Assembly (NCBI GenBank): GCA_020850785.1
Contig: JADZDZ010000024.1
Location: 1 to 31,926, forward strand
Direction: 5' to 3'
Source: Candidatus Sumerlaeota bacterium
Lineage (GTDB): Bacteria > Sumerlaeota > Sumerlaeia > SLMS01
Length of the DNA: 31,926 bases
Part shown: piece after piece, positions 16,534-24,067 of the stretch
Numbering within the stretch: the first letter of the stretch is position 1
How the letters are laid out: every line of letters begins with the position of its first letter
Translations under genes and position numbers: made by a program
Notes under the pieces: model-generated
Seen by the model: the letters and a program-made list of their open reading frames with translations, nothing else
Database searches by the model: none
Told to the model about the DNA's origin: nothing

Positions 16534-17262
16534 CTACTCTCCCACCTGCATCGTGTGCGCGTGGCCGCGATGGCCGTAGGCATCGCGCAGCAATTCATCC
16601 TTCAGGATTTCGTCGGGATGTCCGAATCCAACCACGCGCCGATTCAGCAGCAGTACCGCGCTGGCATGGTGCCGCGCCACCGACCAATCATGCGTGATCA
16701 TCACTATCGTCGCTTCGGGATGGTCGTGCTGGTAGTGTTCCAGCAGGTGATAGAATTCGCCCTCGCCGGCGAAGTCGATGCCGGAGGCCGGCTCGTCCAA
16801 TATCAGCAGCCGCGGATTGCGAACCATTCCCCTCGCCAGATACACGCGCTGCAATTGTCCTCCGGAAAGGTGCGCAATCGGCGTGCGCGCGAACGCACCG
16901 ACGCCTGCGCTTTTCAACGCCTTCATCGCGCGCGCTTCGTCCTCACCACTGATGCGCCATGGCCAGCGCCGCCGCAGACCGCTCACCACCAGTTCCAGCG
17001 CCAGCGCGGGGAACTCGCGATCGAGCGTCTTCAACTGCGGCACGTAGCTCACCACCTGCGAATCGCCCCCGCCGATGCGGACCGATCCTTCCGAGGGGCT
17101 GATCAATCCCGTCAGGGTTTTCAGCAGCGTGGATTTTCCCGCGCCATTCGGGCCCAGCACCGCGAGGAATCCCCCTTCGTTCAGCGTGAACGACACATCC
17201 TCCAGCGCGGTGATTCCGCCGAACCGCACGGTCAGGTTTTGCACGGTCACTGCGGCGTTCAT
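16534..17262 (-). CDS. znuC: Zinc ABC transporter ATP-binding protein
   Basis: This is the ATPase of the zinc importer, located at the inner face of the membrane. The 242-residue product shows Walker A GPNGAGKST (37-45), signature LSGGQLQR (132-139), Walker B RLLILDEPASGID (151-163) and the H-loop VMITHDW. The ATG at 17262 overlaps the znuA stop (ATGA), so the three genes are translationally coupled. The N-terminus AVTVQNLTVRFGG fits the family and rejects the longer frame beginning at 17307. The C-terminus includes RRVVGFGHPDEIL and GHRGHAHT, with several histidines, perhaps metal-responsive. Specificity for zinc is inferred from the partner binding protein and the adjacent Fur-family gene. 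Confidence 0.94.
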   Translation of the reverse strand: MNAAVTVQNLTVRFGGITALEDVSFTLNEGGFLAVLGPNGAGKSTLLKTLTGLISPSEGSVRIGGGDSQVVSYVPQLKTLDREFPALALELVVSGLRRRWPWRISGEDEARAMKALKSAGVGAFARTPIAHLSGGQLQRVYLARGMVRNPRLLILDEPASGIDFAGEGEFYHLLEHYQHDHPEATIVMITHDWSVARHHASAVLLLNRRVVGFGHPDEILKDELLRDAYGHRGHAHTMQVGE

Positions 17263-18182
17263 GGCTGGTAAGCCTCGCGCAACACCGTCAGGTTGTGACG
17301 CAGCCATTCCTCATATTTCATGCGGCCCGCTACGCCGCCATTCGGGTCCAGTTCCGCCAGCTTCACGCCGGCGCCCTCTGCAATCACCGCCGCCGGACCC
17401 CGTGGCAATTGCGGCTCCGTGAAGACGACGGGAACATGCTTCGCCTTGATCGCCTTGATGGCCGCGATCGTGTGCCGCGGCGAACCTTCCTTGCCGGGGA
17501 TTTCCTCGATCGATCCCGCATAGTCGATCCCGTGGCGCTTGAGCAGATAGAGAAACGAAGGATGAAAGAGGAAGGCGGAGCGTCCGCGCAGTGGCGCAAG
17601 TTCGCGCGTCGCCTCCTCGTTCAGCATGTCCAACTGCGCCGCGAACGCCTTTTCATTCGCGCGATAGGCGTCGGCTCCCTGGGGATCAACCTCGCACAAC
17701 TTCGCAGTCAACGCCGGCAGCAGCGCCTTCACCGCAAGCGGATCCGTCCAGAAGTGCGGATCAATCGCACCATGGTCGTGGTCGTCGTGATGATCATGCT
17801 CCGCAGTTTCCGGAAAGGATTGTCGTGCGCTTTCGGGCAGCAGGTCCATCGCGCGGGCGGAGTGTTCATTCGGCAGCCGCGCCGCCCAGGAATCCAGATT
17901 CTCCGCGACGGAGAAGAAAAACTTCGCATCCCGCACCGCCTTCAAATCAGAGGGACGCGGTTCATAGGTGTGGGGGGACGCGCCGGGTGGAATGATTGCG
18001 ACAACCTCCGCGCGCCCCGCCGCCAGTTCAGCGACAATCATCCGCAGCGGCTGCACCGTCACCGCGTAGTATCCCGCGCTGCGGCCCGCCGCCGTGATCA
18101 GGCAGAACGCCGCCACCGCCAGCAGCCGCCACAACGCTTGCCTTGCGGATGATCCTGCGTACACTTTGCGGAGGATGTTCAT
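17259..18182 (-). CDS. znuA: Zinc ABC transporter substrate-binding protein
   Basis: This is the periplasmic metal-binding protein of cluster A-I. The 307-residue product has a signal peptide (about 1-36, LLAVAAFCLITAAGRSAG). The metal ligands are visible as H71 (SPHTYEP), H143 (DPHFWTDP), H207 (FHPSF) and D279 (AELDPNG). A His/Asp-rich loop between them (128-137, HDHHDDHDH) is the mark of zinc rather than manganese specificity. The ATG at 18182 lies inside a palindromic operator shared with the divergent Fur-family gene. The gene heads the znuA-znuC-znuB operon, overlapping znuC by 4 bases. Confidence 0.94.
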   Translation of the reverse strand: MNILRKVYAGSSARQALWRLLAVAAFCLITAAGRSAGYYAVTVQPLRMIVAELAAGRAEVVAIIPPGASPHTYEPRPSDLKAVRDAKFFFSVAENLDSWAARLPNEHSARAMDLLPESARQSFPETAEHDHHDDHDHGAIDPHFWTDPLAVKALLPALTAKLCEVDPQGADAYRANEKAFAAQLDMLNEEATRELAPLRGRSAFLFHPSFLYLLKRHGIDYAGSIEEIPGKEGSPRHTIAAIKAIKAKHVPVVFTEPQLPRGPAAVIAEGAGVKLAELDPNGGVAGRMKYEEWLRHNLTVLREAYQP

Positions 18183-18198
18183 GATAATGAGTTATCAT
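18181..18198. promoter_or_regulatory. Zur/Fur-type operator in the znuA-zur divergent region
   Basis: ATGATAA-TGAG-TTATCAT is a perfect 7-bp inverted repeat with a 4-base spacer, AT-rich in a GC-rich genome. It closely resembles Fur-family boxes (TGATAAT...ATTATCA). It sits in the 34-base gap between znuA and the Fur-family gene and overlaps the znuA start codon (18180-18182). Occupancy could repress both directions when zinc is plentiful. Confidence 0.8.
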
Positions 18199-18216
18199 TA
18201 GCGACAGGCGTTCCCG

Positions 18217-18588
18217 ATGCAACGAAAAACCACCCAGCGCGAGGCCATCCGCGAAGCCTTTACGAAGGCGGGGCGTCCCCTTGGGCCCGACGAGGTCTTC
18301 AAGGCGGCGAAAAAGCGCGGCAGCACACTCGGCATCGCCACCGTTTACCGCGCCATCAACGACCTGCTGGCGGAGGGATGGCTGCAATCCGTCCAGATTC
18401 CCGGCGAACCGGCCCGCTACGAGTTGCGCGGGCTTCCCCATCATCATCATTTCCACTGCAAGAAGTGCGGGAAGGTCTACGACCTCAAGTCATGCCCCGG
18501 AAAACTGGAGTCGCTCGCCCCGAAGGGCTTCGTGGTGGAAACGCACGAACTTACGCTGACAGGGGTTTGCGCCGATTGCGGCAAGTAG
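18217..18588 (+). CDS. zur: Fur-family metal-responsive repressor, probably Zur
   Basis: This is a cytoplasmic transcription repressor of the Fur superfamily. The 123-residue product has the N-terminal winged helix (1-75), with the recognition-helix region LGIATVYRAINDLLAEGW. The dimerisation/metal domain begins HHHHFHCKKCGKVYDL (75-90). Structural zinc cysteines are C81/C84 and C118/C121. It is short for the family (usual 130-160), with both ends trimmed but all motifs present. Divergence from znuA across an operator supports a zinc-responsive role; that is inference from context, since Fur and Zur cannot be separated by these motifs alone. ATG at 18217 is the only good start. Confidence 0.88.
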   Translation: MQRKTTQREAIREAFTKAGRPLGPDEVFKAAKKRGSTLGIATVYRAINDLLAEGWLQSVQIPGEPARYELRGLPHHHHFHCKKCGKVYDLKSCPGKLESLAPKGFVVETHELTLTGVCADCGK

Positions 18589-18601
18589 GGCCCCGAAGCC
18601 G

Positions 18602-19300
18602 CTACATCATTCCGAGCCGGCAGAGCACCAGCGTCTGCACCGCTTCAAAGAAGTCCCTTAGTCCGATCTTCTTTCCTTCCTCGAACGTGCGGGCGAAATA
18701 CGTGGCGGGGACTTCGTGGATTCGTTCGCCCGCCAGCAGCACCTTTGCGGTGACTTCCGGGCAGAACTCGAAGCGTTTGCACTTCAGGTGCAGTTTGCGA
18801 AGCGTCTTCGCCTCGAACGCCTTGTAGGCCGTTGCCTCGTCGGTGATCACCTGGCCGAAGAGCAGCACCACCATCAACGTCAGCAGCCGGTTTGCCACGT
18901 AGTTCGGAATGCGCATTCCCGTCGGCATGCGCCCCAGAAAGCGCGACCCGTAGGACACCCGGCAGCGGCCATCGAGGATCGGCCTGATGACGCTGGGGAT
19001 TTCCGACGGCTCGTATTCCATGTCCGCGTCCTGGACGATGATGATGTCGCCGGTGGCGTGCTTGAAGCCGGTGCGCAGCGCCCCGCCCTTCCCGACGTTG
19101 CGTTTGTGGAATACCGCACGAACGCCCGGTTTGCCGGCCTCGTGCTGCCGCAACCATTCCCGCGTGCCGTCCGTGGACTGGTCATCGACAAGCACCAATT
19201 CCAGCTCAAGGGGGTAGTTCACGGCGCGAACCCTCTCCAGAACCTTGGGAAGCAGTTCACGTTCGTTATAGATGGGGATGACGATGGAGAGCTTTTTCAC
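18602..19300 (-). CDS. Glycosyltransferase family 2 (dolichol-phosphate-mannose-synthase-like)
   Basis: This is an inverting GT-A glycosyltransferase, likely transferring a hexose to a polyprenyl phosphate at the inner face of the membrane. The product (232 residues from a GTG at 19300) begins KKLSIVIPIYNERELLPKV, the canonical start. It continues with LVLVDDQSTDGT (36-46), FHKRNVGKGGALRTGF (64-79), and the metal site VQDADMEYEP (89-98). SYGSRFLGR follows at 116-124. The C-terminal region (VITDEATAYKAF, FEFCPEVTAKVL) is the family's acceptor region. There is no large transmembrane tail. No clear Shine-Dalgarno precedes the GTG; an in-frame ATG at 19360 is an alternative. It converges with the Fur-family gene, 13 bases away, and diverges from pilT. 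Confidence 0.9.
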   Translation of the reverse strand: MKKLSIVIPIYNERELLPKVLERVRAVNYPLELELVLVDDQSTDGTREWLRQHEAGKPGVRAVFHKRNVGKGGALRTGFKHATGDIIIVQDADMEYEPSEIPSVIRPILDGRCRVSYGSRFLGRMPTGMRIPNYVANRLLTLMVVLLFGQVITDEATAYKAFEAKTLRKLHLKCKRFEFCPEVTAKVLLAGERIHEVPATYFARTFEEGKKIGLRDFFEAVQTLVLCRLGMM

Positions 19301-19364
19301 GGGCGCCGTTGACGACGAACAATGCACGGTCCCGCCGCCTGTGCCAGCGAAAAGCGCCATCCAC

Positions 19365-19393
19365 GTTGACAACTTCTCCCCCCCGGTTGACAA
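19365..19393. repeat. Pair of GTTGACAA direct repeats upstream of pilT
   Basis: GTTGACAA occurs at 19365-19372 and again at 19386-19393, 21 bases apart (two helical turns), in the gap between the GT2 gene and pilT. Each contains a perfect -35-like TTGACA in the pilT direction, but neither has a good -10 at 16-18 bases. It may be a promoter with tandem activator or repressor sites, or chance. Confidence 0.35.
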
Positions 19394-19437
19394 AACCACC
19401 ACTTCGCCACGTCGTTTAAAGGGAGCCTGTCGCCGCC

Positions 19438-20526
19438 ATGGAAATGAATGAAATGCTGAAGCTGGTTGTGGAGCGTGACGCTTCCGACCTTCACATCTCC
19501 GTGGGCAAGACACCGGTTATGCGCATGGGCGGCGTTCTGGACGTCGTCGATCCGAACATCCTCACACCGGACGACAGCGAACGGCTGATGCGCGAAATCA
19601 CGCCCCCGCGCTACCAGCAGATGCTTCAGGAGCACGGCTCCTGCGACTTTGCCTATTCCTATTCGGACCAGGCGCGCTTCCGCGTGGCCGTGCTGCGCAG
19701 CCGTGGAAACATCGGCATCGTCATGCGCCTCATCCCCAGCCGCCTGCTGCCGTTCGAGGTCCTCGGCCTGCCCAAGGAATCCATCATCCAGGTCCTTAGC
19801 GCCCACCGCGGCCTTTGCATCGTCACCGGCCCCACCGGCTCCGGAAAAACGACCACCCTCGCAACCATGATCGATTGGATCAATATGAACCGCTACGTTC
19901 ATATTATCACCATCGAGGACCCCATCGAATACATTCACCCGCACAAGAAGGCCATCGTCACCCACCGCGAAATCCACGTTGATACCCCCAGTTTCGCCTA
20001 CGCCCTTCGCGGTGCCCTGCGCCAGGACCCGGACGTGATCCTCGTCGGTGAAATGCGCGACCTTGAAACCATGGAAGCGGGCCTTCACGCTGCGGAAACG
20101 GGCCACTTGGTGTTTGGCACGCTGCACACCATCGACGCCTCCTCCACCGTGGACCGCATGATCGACGCCTTCCCCGCCAACCAGCAGGAACAGGTCCGCT
20201 CCGTGCTCTCCGTGGCGCTCAAGACGATCATCGCGCAAACCCTTGTGCCCCATGCATCGGGGAAGGGCCGCCGCGCCGCCTACGAAATCCTCCACAACAC
20301 CCCCGCTGTCGGCGCCCTGATCCGCGAACACAAGACCAACCGCATCTATTCCCAGATTCAGATCAGCTACAAGCTCGGCATGATGACGCTGGACGACTTC
20401 CTGTTCGGCCTCTACAAGCGCGGCGACATCACGGGCGAAATCGCCCTCGAACGCGCCCACTACCCGGACGAACTCCGCGTGAAGATGATGGCCCACACCT
20501 CGGAAGTTGACGAGCCGATCGTTTAG
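19438..20526 (+). CDS. pilT: PilT-type twitching-motility ATPase
   Basis: PilT is the hexameric cytoplasmic ATPase that drives type IV pilus retraction. The 362-residue product has the N-terminal PAS-like domain (DASDLHISVGKTPVMR). It then has Walker A GPTGSGKTTT (131-140), the Asp box IITIEDPIEYIH, and Walker B region VILVGEMRDLETMEAGLHAAETGHLVFGTLHT. The C-terminal motif characteristic of PilT reads ALIREHKTNRI, a version of AIRNLIRE. Length is typical of PilT rather than the longer PilB. The ATG at 19438 lies 12 bases after GGGAG; M4 or M6 are alternatives. The next genes are prepilins, consistent with a pilus function. No PilB, PilC or PilM-P genes lie in the window, and the secretin is 12 kb upstream. 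Confidence 0.95.
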   Translation: MEMNEMLKLVVERDASDLHISVGKTPVMRMGGVLDVVDPNILTPDDSERLMREITPPRYQQMLQEHGSCDFAYSYSDQARFRVAVLRSRGNIGIVMRLIPSRLLPFEVLGLPKESIIQVLSAHRGLCIVTGPTGSGKTTTLATMIDWINMNRYVHIITIEDPIEYIHPHKKAIVTHREIHVDTPSFAYALRGALRQDPDVILVGEMRDLETMEAGLHAAETGHLVFGTLHTIDASSTVDRMIDAFPANQQEQVRSVLSVALKTIIAQTLVPHASGKGRRAAYEILHNTPAVGALIREHKTNRIYSQIQISYKLGMMTLDDFLFGLYKRGDITGEIALERAHYPDELRVKMMAHTSEVDEPIV

Positions 20527-20585
20527 GGCTTTTTCCCCGTCCCGGCAGGTTGCCAATCCCCGCCCACCGCGCCATTCTTAGGGAT

Positions 20586-20614
20586 GTTGCATTTTTGCAA
20601 CGCCACGGTACAAA
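20586..20614 (+). promoter_or_regulatory. Palindrome and possible promoter upstream of the prepilin gene
   Basis: GTTGCA-TTTT-TGCAAC (20586-20601) is a perfect 6-bp hairpin or palindrome. TTGCAT (20587-20592) and TACAAA (20609-20614) sit 16 bases apart and could be a weak -35/-10 pair, giving an untranslated leader of about 115 bases before the prepilin ATG. It could also be the end of the pilT transcript, though only a short T-run is present. Confidence 0.3.
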
Positions 20615-20733
20615 TATCCCTTGCGAAGGGCCGCGAAACGAACACCTTGACGTCTACCATAAGTACCATGCGGTTTTCGGCCATTTGCCCTGCGGATTGC
20701 GTGGTCATCCCCCGTCTCTTTGAAGGAGAACAT

Positions 20734-21396
20734 ATGAAGAAAGGATTTACACTGATCGAACTGCTGATCGTGGTGGCCATCATCGCGATTCTGGCAGCGA
20801 TCGCAGTTCCCAACTTTCTGGAAGCGCAAACACGATCCAAGGTGAGCCGAACATTGGCAGACATGCGGACAATGGCCACTGCTATTGAAGCGTACACCGT
20901 GGACAACAACGCCCCTCCGATCGACGGAGGCAAGACACCAGATGGCCAAGCGTTCTGGTATCTTCCCGGCGGCCCAACTGCAGGCTCTGGTGTTGCTGGG
21001 GTTTCCACACCGATTGCCTACCTGACATCGACGAACCTGCGGGATCCGTTTCGTGTGGTAGCCGCTGCAGCGGCCTCACGCGCCGCTGAGGCGGATGGCG
21101 TTTATTTTCAAGATGAGGACTATCGTCGTTTCCGTTATCGGAATTTCAAGTACACATACGGTGCGGTTCCCAACAACGTTGCCGGGTATCAGCATGTCTA
21201 CGGTACATGGTGTCTCAATGGTGCGGGACCGGACAAAAGCTACACGTCCAACGTGGTAACTGTGAATTTGGGCTTCGCAACGGTTACCCCCGCGCTTAAT
21301 GTTGTGTATGACCCAACGAACGGAACTGTCAGCCGTGGCGACGTCGTTCGTTCACAGAAACATTCAGTTCAACCCGGCCCCTACGGCCTCTTGTGA
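20734..21396 (+). CDS. Type IV prepilin-like protein (GspG/pseudopilin class)
   Basis: The protein carries a class III prepilin leader, MKKG, then F-T-L-I-E and a hydrophobic helix LLIVVAIIAILAAIAVPNF. It would be cut after G4 and N-methylated by prepilin peptidase. The start at 20734 follows a perfect AAGGAGAA at 5 bases; the longer upstream frame is spurious. The 220-residue product has a linker (ALADMRTMATAIEAYTVDNN region) and a globular C-terminal domain. That domain holds STPIAYLTSTNLRDPFRVV and the family module WCLNGAGPDKS...YDPTNGTVSRGDVVRSQK. The last 11 residues (HSVQPGPYGLL) leave the family consensus and read into sequence that belongs, in another frame, to a second prepilin. The C-terminus is therefore probably altered. 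Base composition is less GC-rich than the neighbours. Confidence 0.9.
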   Translation: MKKGFTLIELLIVVAIIAILAAIAVPNFLEAQTRSKVSRTLADMRTMATAIEAYTVDNNAPPIDGGKTPDGQAFWYLPGGPTAGSGVAGVSTPIAYLTSTNLRDPFRVVAAAAASRAAEADGVYFQDEDYRRFRYRNFKYTYGAVPNNVAGYQHVYGTWCLNGAGPDKSYTSNVVTVNLGFATVTPALNVVYDPTNGTVSRGDVVRSQKHSVQPGPYGLL

Positions 21397-21814
21397 TTTG
21401 AGAAACGGAGAAGAACTCAATTACGAAGTGACCACTCCCATCGCCTATTTGAGCTCCAATACGGCCTTTAAGGATGTGTTCAAAATCAGGCGAGCCGACA
21501 TCCAGAATACCCCCGGCTTGACGGGACGTGATCACTACAATTTCGGCAACTGGAACATGCGTTCCCGCGTGCAGAACGCCCCATTCGCAGCAAGCAAGGA
21601 CAACTGCGGCATGTGGTTCATGTCCAGCGCAGGACCGGATAAGTACACGAGCAATAAGTCCATTCCGCCAAGCCCAGTTGCTGACTATAACGTGGTGAGC
21701 AGCATTCCCTATCGTGTATCGTACGATCCCACAAACGGCACCATTTCTGTGGGCGATATTTGTCGCTCACAGAAGTACGGTGATGGCATCCTGCAAATGG
21801 CCCCGGTTCCGTGA
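21362..21814 (+). pseudogene. Remnant of a second prepilin lacking its N-terminal helix
   Basis: This frame (shifted by +1 relative to the preceding prepilin) encodes a domain paralogous to the prepilin C-terminal domain. It has TTPIAYLSSNTAFKDVFK, MWFMSSAGPDKYTS and YDPTNGTISVGDICRSQKYGDG. It has no prepilin leader, no hydrophobic helix and no start codon with a ribosome-binding site near the homologous region; it emerges directly from the end of the first prepilin. The simplest reading is a deletion between two tandem prepilin genes that joined the tail of the first to the middle of the second, out of frame. A frameshift or sequencing error creating two halves of one double-domain prepilin is the alternative. 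The left boundary is approximate. Confidence 0.7.
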
Positions 21815-21846
21815 TGTAGCGGAGGCCACAGCACTTTTCGGCACCC

Positions 21847-21880
21847 ATCGGGGAGGCGGCGACGCCTCCCCGATTTTTTT
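21847..21880 (+). terminator. Rho-independent terminator after the prepilin locus
   Basis: A perfect 12-bp stem (ATCGGGGAGGCG 21847-21858 with its complement 21863-21874) with a GCGA tetraloop of the stable GNRA type, followed by seven T residues (21874-21880). It isolates the pilin transcript from the toxin-antitoxin genes. Confidence 0.95.
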
Positions 21881-21944
21881 GTCCGGCGACCAATCGACCT
21901 TCCTCTGCCGCTGTTCGGGTGCCTGCGACGACGCCATGGGGGCC

Positions 21945-21993
21945 TTGACATCCGGCTCCGTGTGGGCTGTGTTGGTTGAATCAACTGGTTGAA
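21945..21993 (+). promoter_or_regulatory. Candidate promoter and operator of the VapBC-type pair
   Basis: TTGACA (21945-21950) is a perfect -35 element; 17 bases later lies TGTGTT (21968-21973), a weak -10. Immediately downstream is the palindrome GTTGA-A-TCAAC (21975-21985) and a direct repeat GGTTGAA (21974-21980 and 21987-21993). Toxin-antitoxin operons of this class are normally autorepressed by the antitoxin at such a site. The assignment is by position and pattern only. Confidence 0.5.
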
Positions 21994-22003
21994 AGGGGCC
22001 GCC

Positions 22004-22261
22004 GTGTACTCCGAGGTTTTCAAGGCATTCGACGCCAAGACGCACTTCTCCGAATTGCTGGACCGCGTTGCGCGCGGGGAGCGCATCGCCATCACCCGCT
22101 ATGGTGTCCATGTGGCGACCCTTGTCCCTGCGGAAAATCGTTCCGGGAAGGCTCAGGAGGCTGCGCGGCGCATCCTTGCCCGTCGCGAGACGATGCAACG
22201 TGAGGGGCGCGGCCTCAGCATCCGGCAGATCATGGAGGCGCGGGACGAGGGGCGTAAATGA
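22004..22261 (+). CDS. Phd/YefM-like antitoxin
   Basis: This is an antitoxin of the Phd/YefM fold, DNA-binding at the N-terminus and toxin-neutralising at the C-terminus. The 85-residue product (GTG at 22004, preceded by AAAGGGG at about 5 bases) starts VYSEVFKAFDAKTHFSELLDRV. It continues with GERIAITRYGVHVATLVP, the typical Phd pattern for beta-hairpin and dimer contact. The C-terminal half is charged and helical, ending SIRQIMEARDEGRK, as expected for a toxin-wrapping tail. A TTG at 21991 minus two bases (21989) would add five residues and is less well placed. It overlaps the toxin gene by 4 bases (ATGA). Confidence 0.88.
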   Translation: MYSEVFKAFDAKTHFSELLDRVARGERIAITRYGVHVATLVPAENRSGKAQEAARRILARRETMQREGRGLSIRQIMEARDEGRK

Positions 22262-22692
22262 CGCTGGTGATCGATGCTTCCGTCGCCATTGCCTGGGCGT
22301 CACCGGACGAGAATGATTCGTTTGCAGATGAGGCGATGCGGTTGGCGGTGGAACATGGTGCAGCGGTTCCCACGCTTTGGCCCCTTGAGGTCGCCAACAT
22401 TCTGGTGGTCAACGAGCGCCGGGGAAGGCTCACGGCGGAGGAGGCGAAGGGGATCATGGATGACCTGAAGGAACTGGCTCTCACCGTCGATCCCGAAACC
22501 ACTTCCCGCGCCATGGAGGAGATCGCCGCGTTGGCGCGCGAGCATCGGCTTTCGGTCTATGATGCCTCCTATTTGGAACTTGCGCAGCGCCTCTCGCTTC
22601 CCCTCGCGACTCTCGACAGGGATTTGCGCAAGGCGGCGAAAGCCATCGGCCTCCCCGATTTTTTTGCGACCGGCGGTCAGGGTTTTATTTGA
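22258..22692 (+). CDS. vapC: VapC-type PIN-domain toxin (ribonuclease)
   Basis: VapC toxins are Mg2+-dependent PIN-domain RNases that usually cleave initiator tRNA, other tRNAs or rRNA. The 144-residue product has the expected acidic active-site residues: D6 (LVIDASVA), E44 (PLEVANIL), D102 (VYDASYLELAQ) and D120/D122 (TLDRDLRKAA). Order and spacing match the family, so the toxin appears intact. It starts within the antitoxin stop codon (ATGA), giving strict translational coupling. The pair lies between a terminator and an unrelated gene, a typical stand-alone module. No transposon ends are visible beside it. Confidence 0.93.
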   Translation: MTLVIDASVAIAWASPDENDSFADEAMRLAVEHGAAVPTLWPLEVANILVVNERRGRLTAEEAKGIMDDLKELALTVDPETTSRAMEEIAALAREHRLSVYDASYLELAQRLSLPLATLDRDLRKAAKAIGLPDFFATGGQGFI

Positions 22693-22768
22693 CGTTGTTC
22701 GCGTGGGAGGTGGCTCCTCTGCTGGTGCCCGCGTTGTGCGGGCAATTCCCCGCTCCGGTCCGCTGCCC

Positions 22769-24025
22769 ATGACCCGTTCCTCCCGCTCTGCGACACCCAT
22801 CGGCAAGATTTTCGCCCTCGTCCTCATCCTCGCACCGCTTGTTGGTGGGGCGTTGTGGTTTGGATCGCAACGCAGTTCCTCGGCCCGCGCCGCTGATCCG
22901 GAGGTTGGTCAGCGCGTGATGCTCGCGCAGAAGTTCGTCACTTCCGGCGAGCACCAGAAGGCACTGGAAATTTTCCGCGAGCTTGATGAGAAGGGACAGG
23001 GCTACGGGGAGGAGGGCCAGATCGTCCGCATTTCGGCGCTTGATGGGGCGGGAAAGCATGACGACGCCGCAGAGGCCGCGAAGGCTTTCCTGAAGAAGTA
23101 TCCCGAATCCGCCGGCAAGGAGCAGGCGGAGTATATTGTGCTCAATGCCGCGCTGGCGAAGAGGGACCTTGGCAGTGACGTCGAGCTTCAAAAGAACGTG
23201 GAGTCGTTCCTTGCGGAAAATCCCGATCATCCGTCGTCGGTGCGGCTTGTTGCGGCGCTCGCGCAGCAGGACCTGAAGGCGGGAAATCGCGACGCGGCGA
23301 TCGCGCGGCTGGAACCGTTGCTGAAGACTTCGTCCGACAACCCGGAGGTCTTCGCGATTGCGGATGAAATCGGGAAGGCAAACCTCGCCGCACTGCTGTC
23401 CACCACGCAGCAGGAGGGCGACGTTGTCTATACAGTGAAGAAGGGCGATTCGATCAACAGGATCGCGCGCGCCAACAAGGTGACCGATGAGCTGTTGCTG
23501 AAGTGCAATGGCATCACAAATCCGAAGAACCTGCGCATCGGGCAGACGCTCCGTGTGCCGCAGACGGATTTCTCCCTCGTGGTGGACGTGGCCGCGAACA
23601 CCCTGGTGCTGAACAACCACGGAAAGTTTTTCCGCATCTATCGCGTGCGAACGGGTCGCGAATCGGGAACAACCCCCACGGGCGAATACAGGATTCTGAA
23701 CAAGAAGACGGCTCCCACGTGGCGCCCCGGCAACGGCCATGTTTACGGCCCTGGCGATCCGAACAATGAGCTTGGGACGCGCTGGATGTCCTTCAAGGAG
23801 GATATTCTTGGCATTCACGGCACGCTGCATCCGGAGACCGTTGGCGAATACGCCAGCAATGGTTGCGTTGGGATGCACACGGCGGAGGTTGAGGAGCTTT
23901 TCGACCTTATCAACGTCGGCACGCCGCTCACCATCACGGGCTCGCAGGACCTGACGCGCCACAAGTTCATTCCTCCGCCTCAGGTGCCTCCGCCGCAGCA
24001 GCTTGCGTCTGCGGCGAAGCCGTGA
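22769..24025 (+). CDS. TPR-LysM-YkuD L,D-transpeptidase
   Basis: This envelope enzyme probably makes 3-3 cross-links in peptidoglycan or attaches a protein to it. I chose the ATG at 22769 because the membrane anchor (11-31, IGKIFALVLILAPLVGGALW) then sits near the N-terminus; longer frames overlap vapC. The 418-residue product has tetratricopeptide-like helices (about 45-212, e.g. EHQKALEIFRELDEKGQGYG). A LysM domain (219-264, YTVKKGDSINRIARANKV and NLRIGQTLRVP) follows, then the YkuD catalytic domain (267-392). The active-site His350 (GIHGT) and nucleophile C366 (ASNGCVGMH) are present; the usual S-H-G-C-x-R reads S-N-G-C-V-G, so the conserved Arg is Gly. The proline-rich tail ends at AAKP. 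It lies 76 bases after vapC with no shared function. Confidence 0.92.
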   Translation: MTRSSRSATPIGKIFALVLILAPLVGGALWFGSQRSSSARAADPEVGQRVMLAQKFVTSGEHQKALEIFRELDEKGQGYGEEGQIVRISALDGAGKHDDAAEAAKAFLKKYPESAGKEQAEYIVLNAALAKRDLGSDVELQKNVESFLAENPDHPSSVRLVAALAQQDLKAGNRDAAIARLEPLLKTSSDNPEVFAIADEIGKANLAALLSTTQQEGDVVYTVKKGDSINRIARANKVTDELLLKCNGITNPKNLRIGQTLRVPQTDFSLVVDVAANTLVLNNHGKFFRIYRVRTGRESGTTPTGEYRILNKKTAPTWRPGNGHVYGPGDPNNELGTRWMSFKEDILGIHGTLHPETVGEYASNGCVGMHTAEVEELFDLINVGTPLTITGSQDLTRHKFIPPPQVPPPQQLASAAKP

Positions 24026-24067
24026 ATTTCCGCTGACCACTGTTTCGTTTCGTGAGCAGATGGGCGC

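Noticed and set aside
19297..20556. Long reverse frame opposite pilT
   Set aside because: Mirror frame of a fully recognisable PilT; its His/Asp/Val-rich composition is typical of codon-bias shadows.
20640..20733. Sigma-54 type promoter before the prepilin gene
   Set aside because: I looked for GG-N10-GC but the only candidate has a 14-base spacing, which does not fit.
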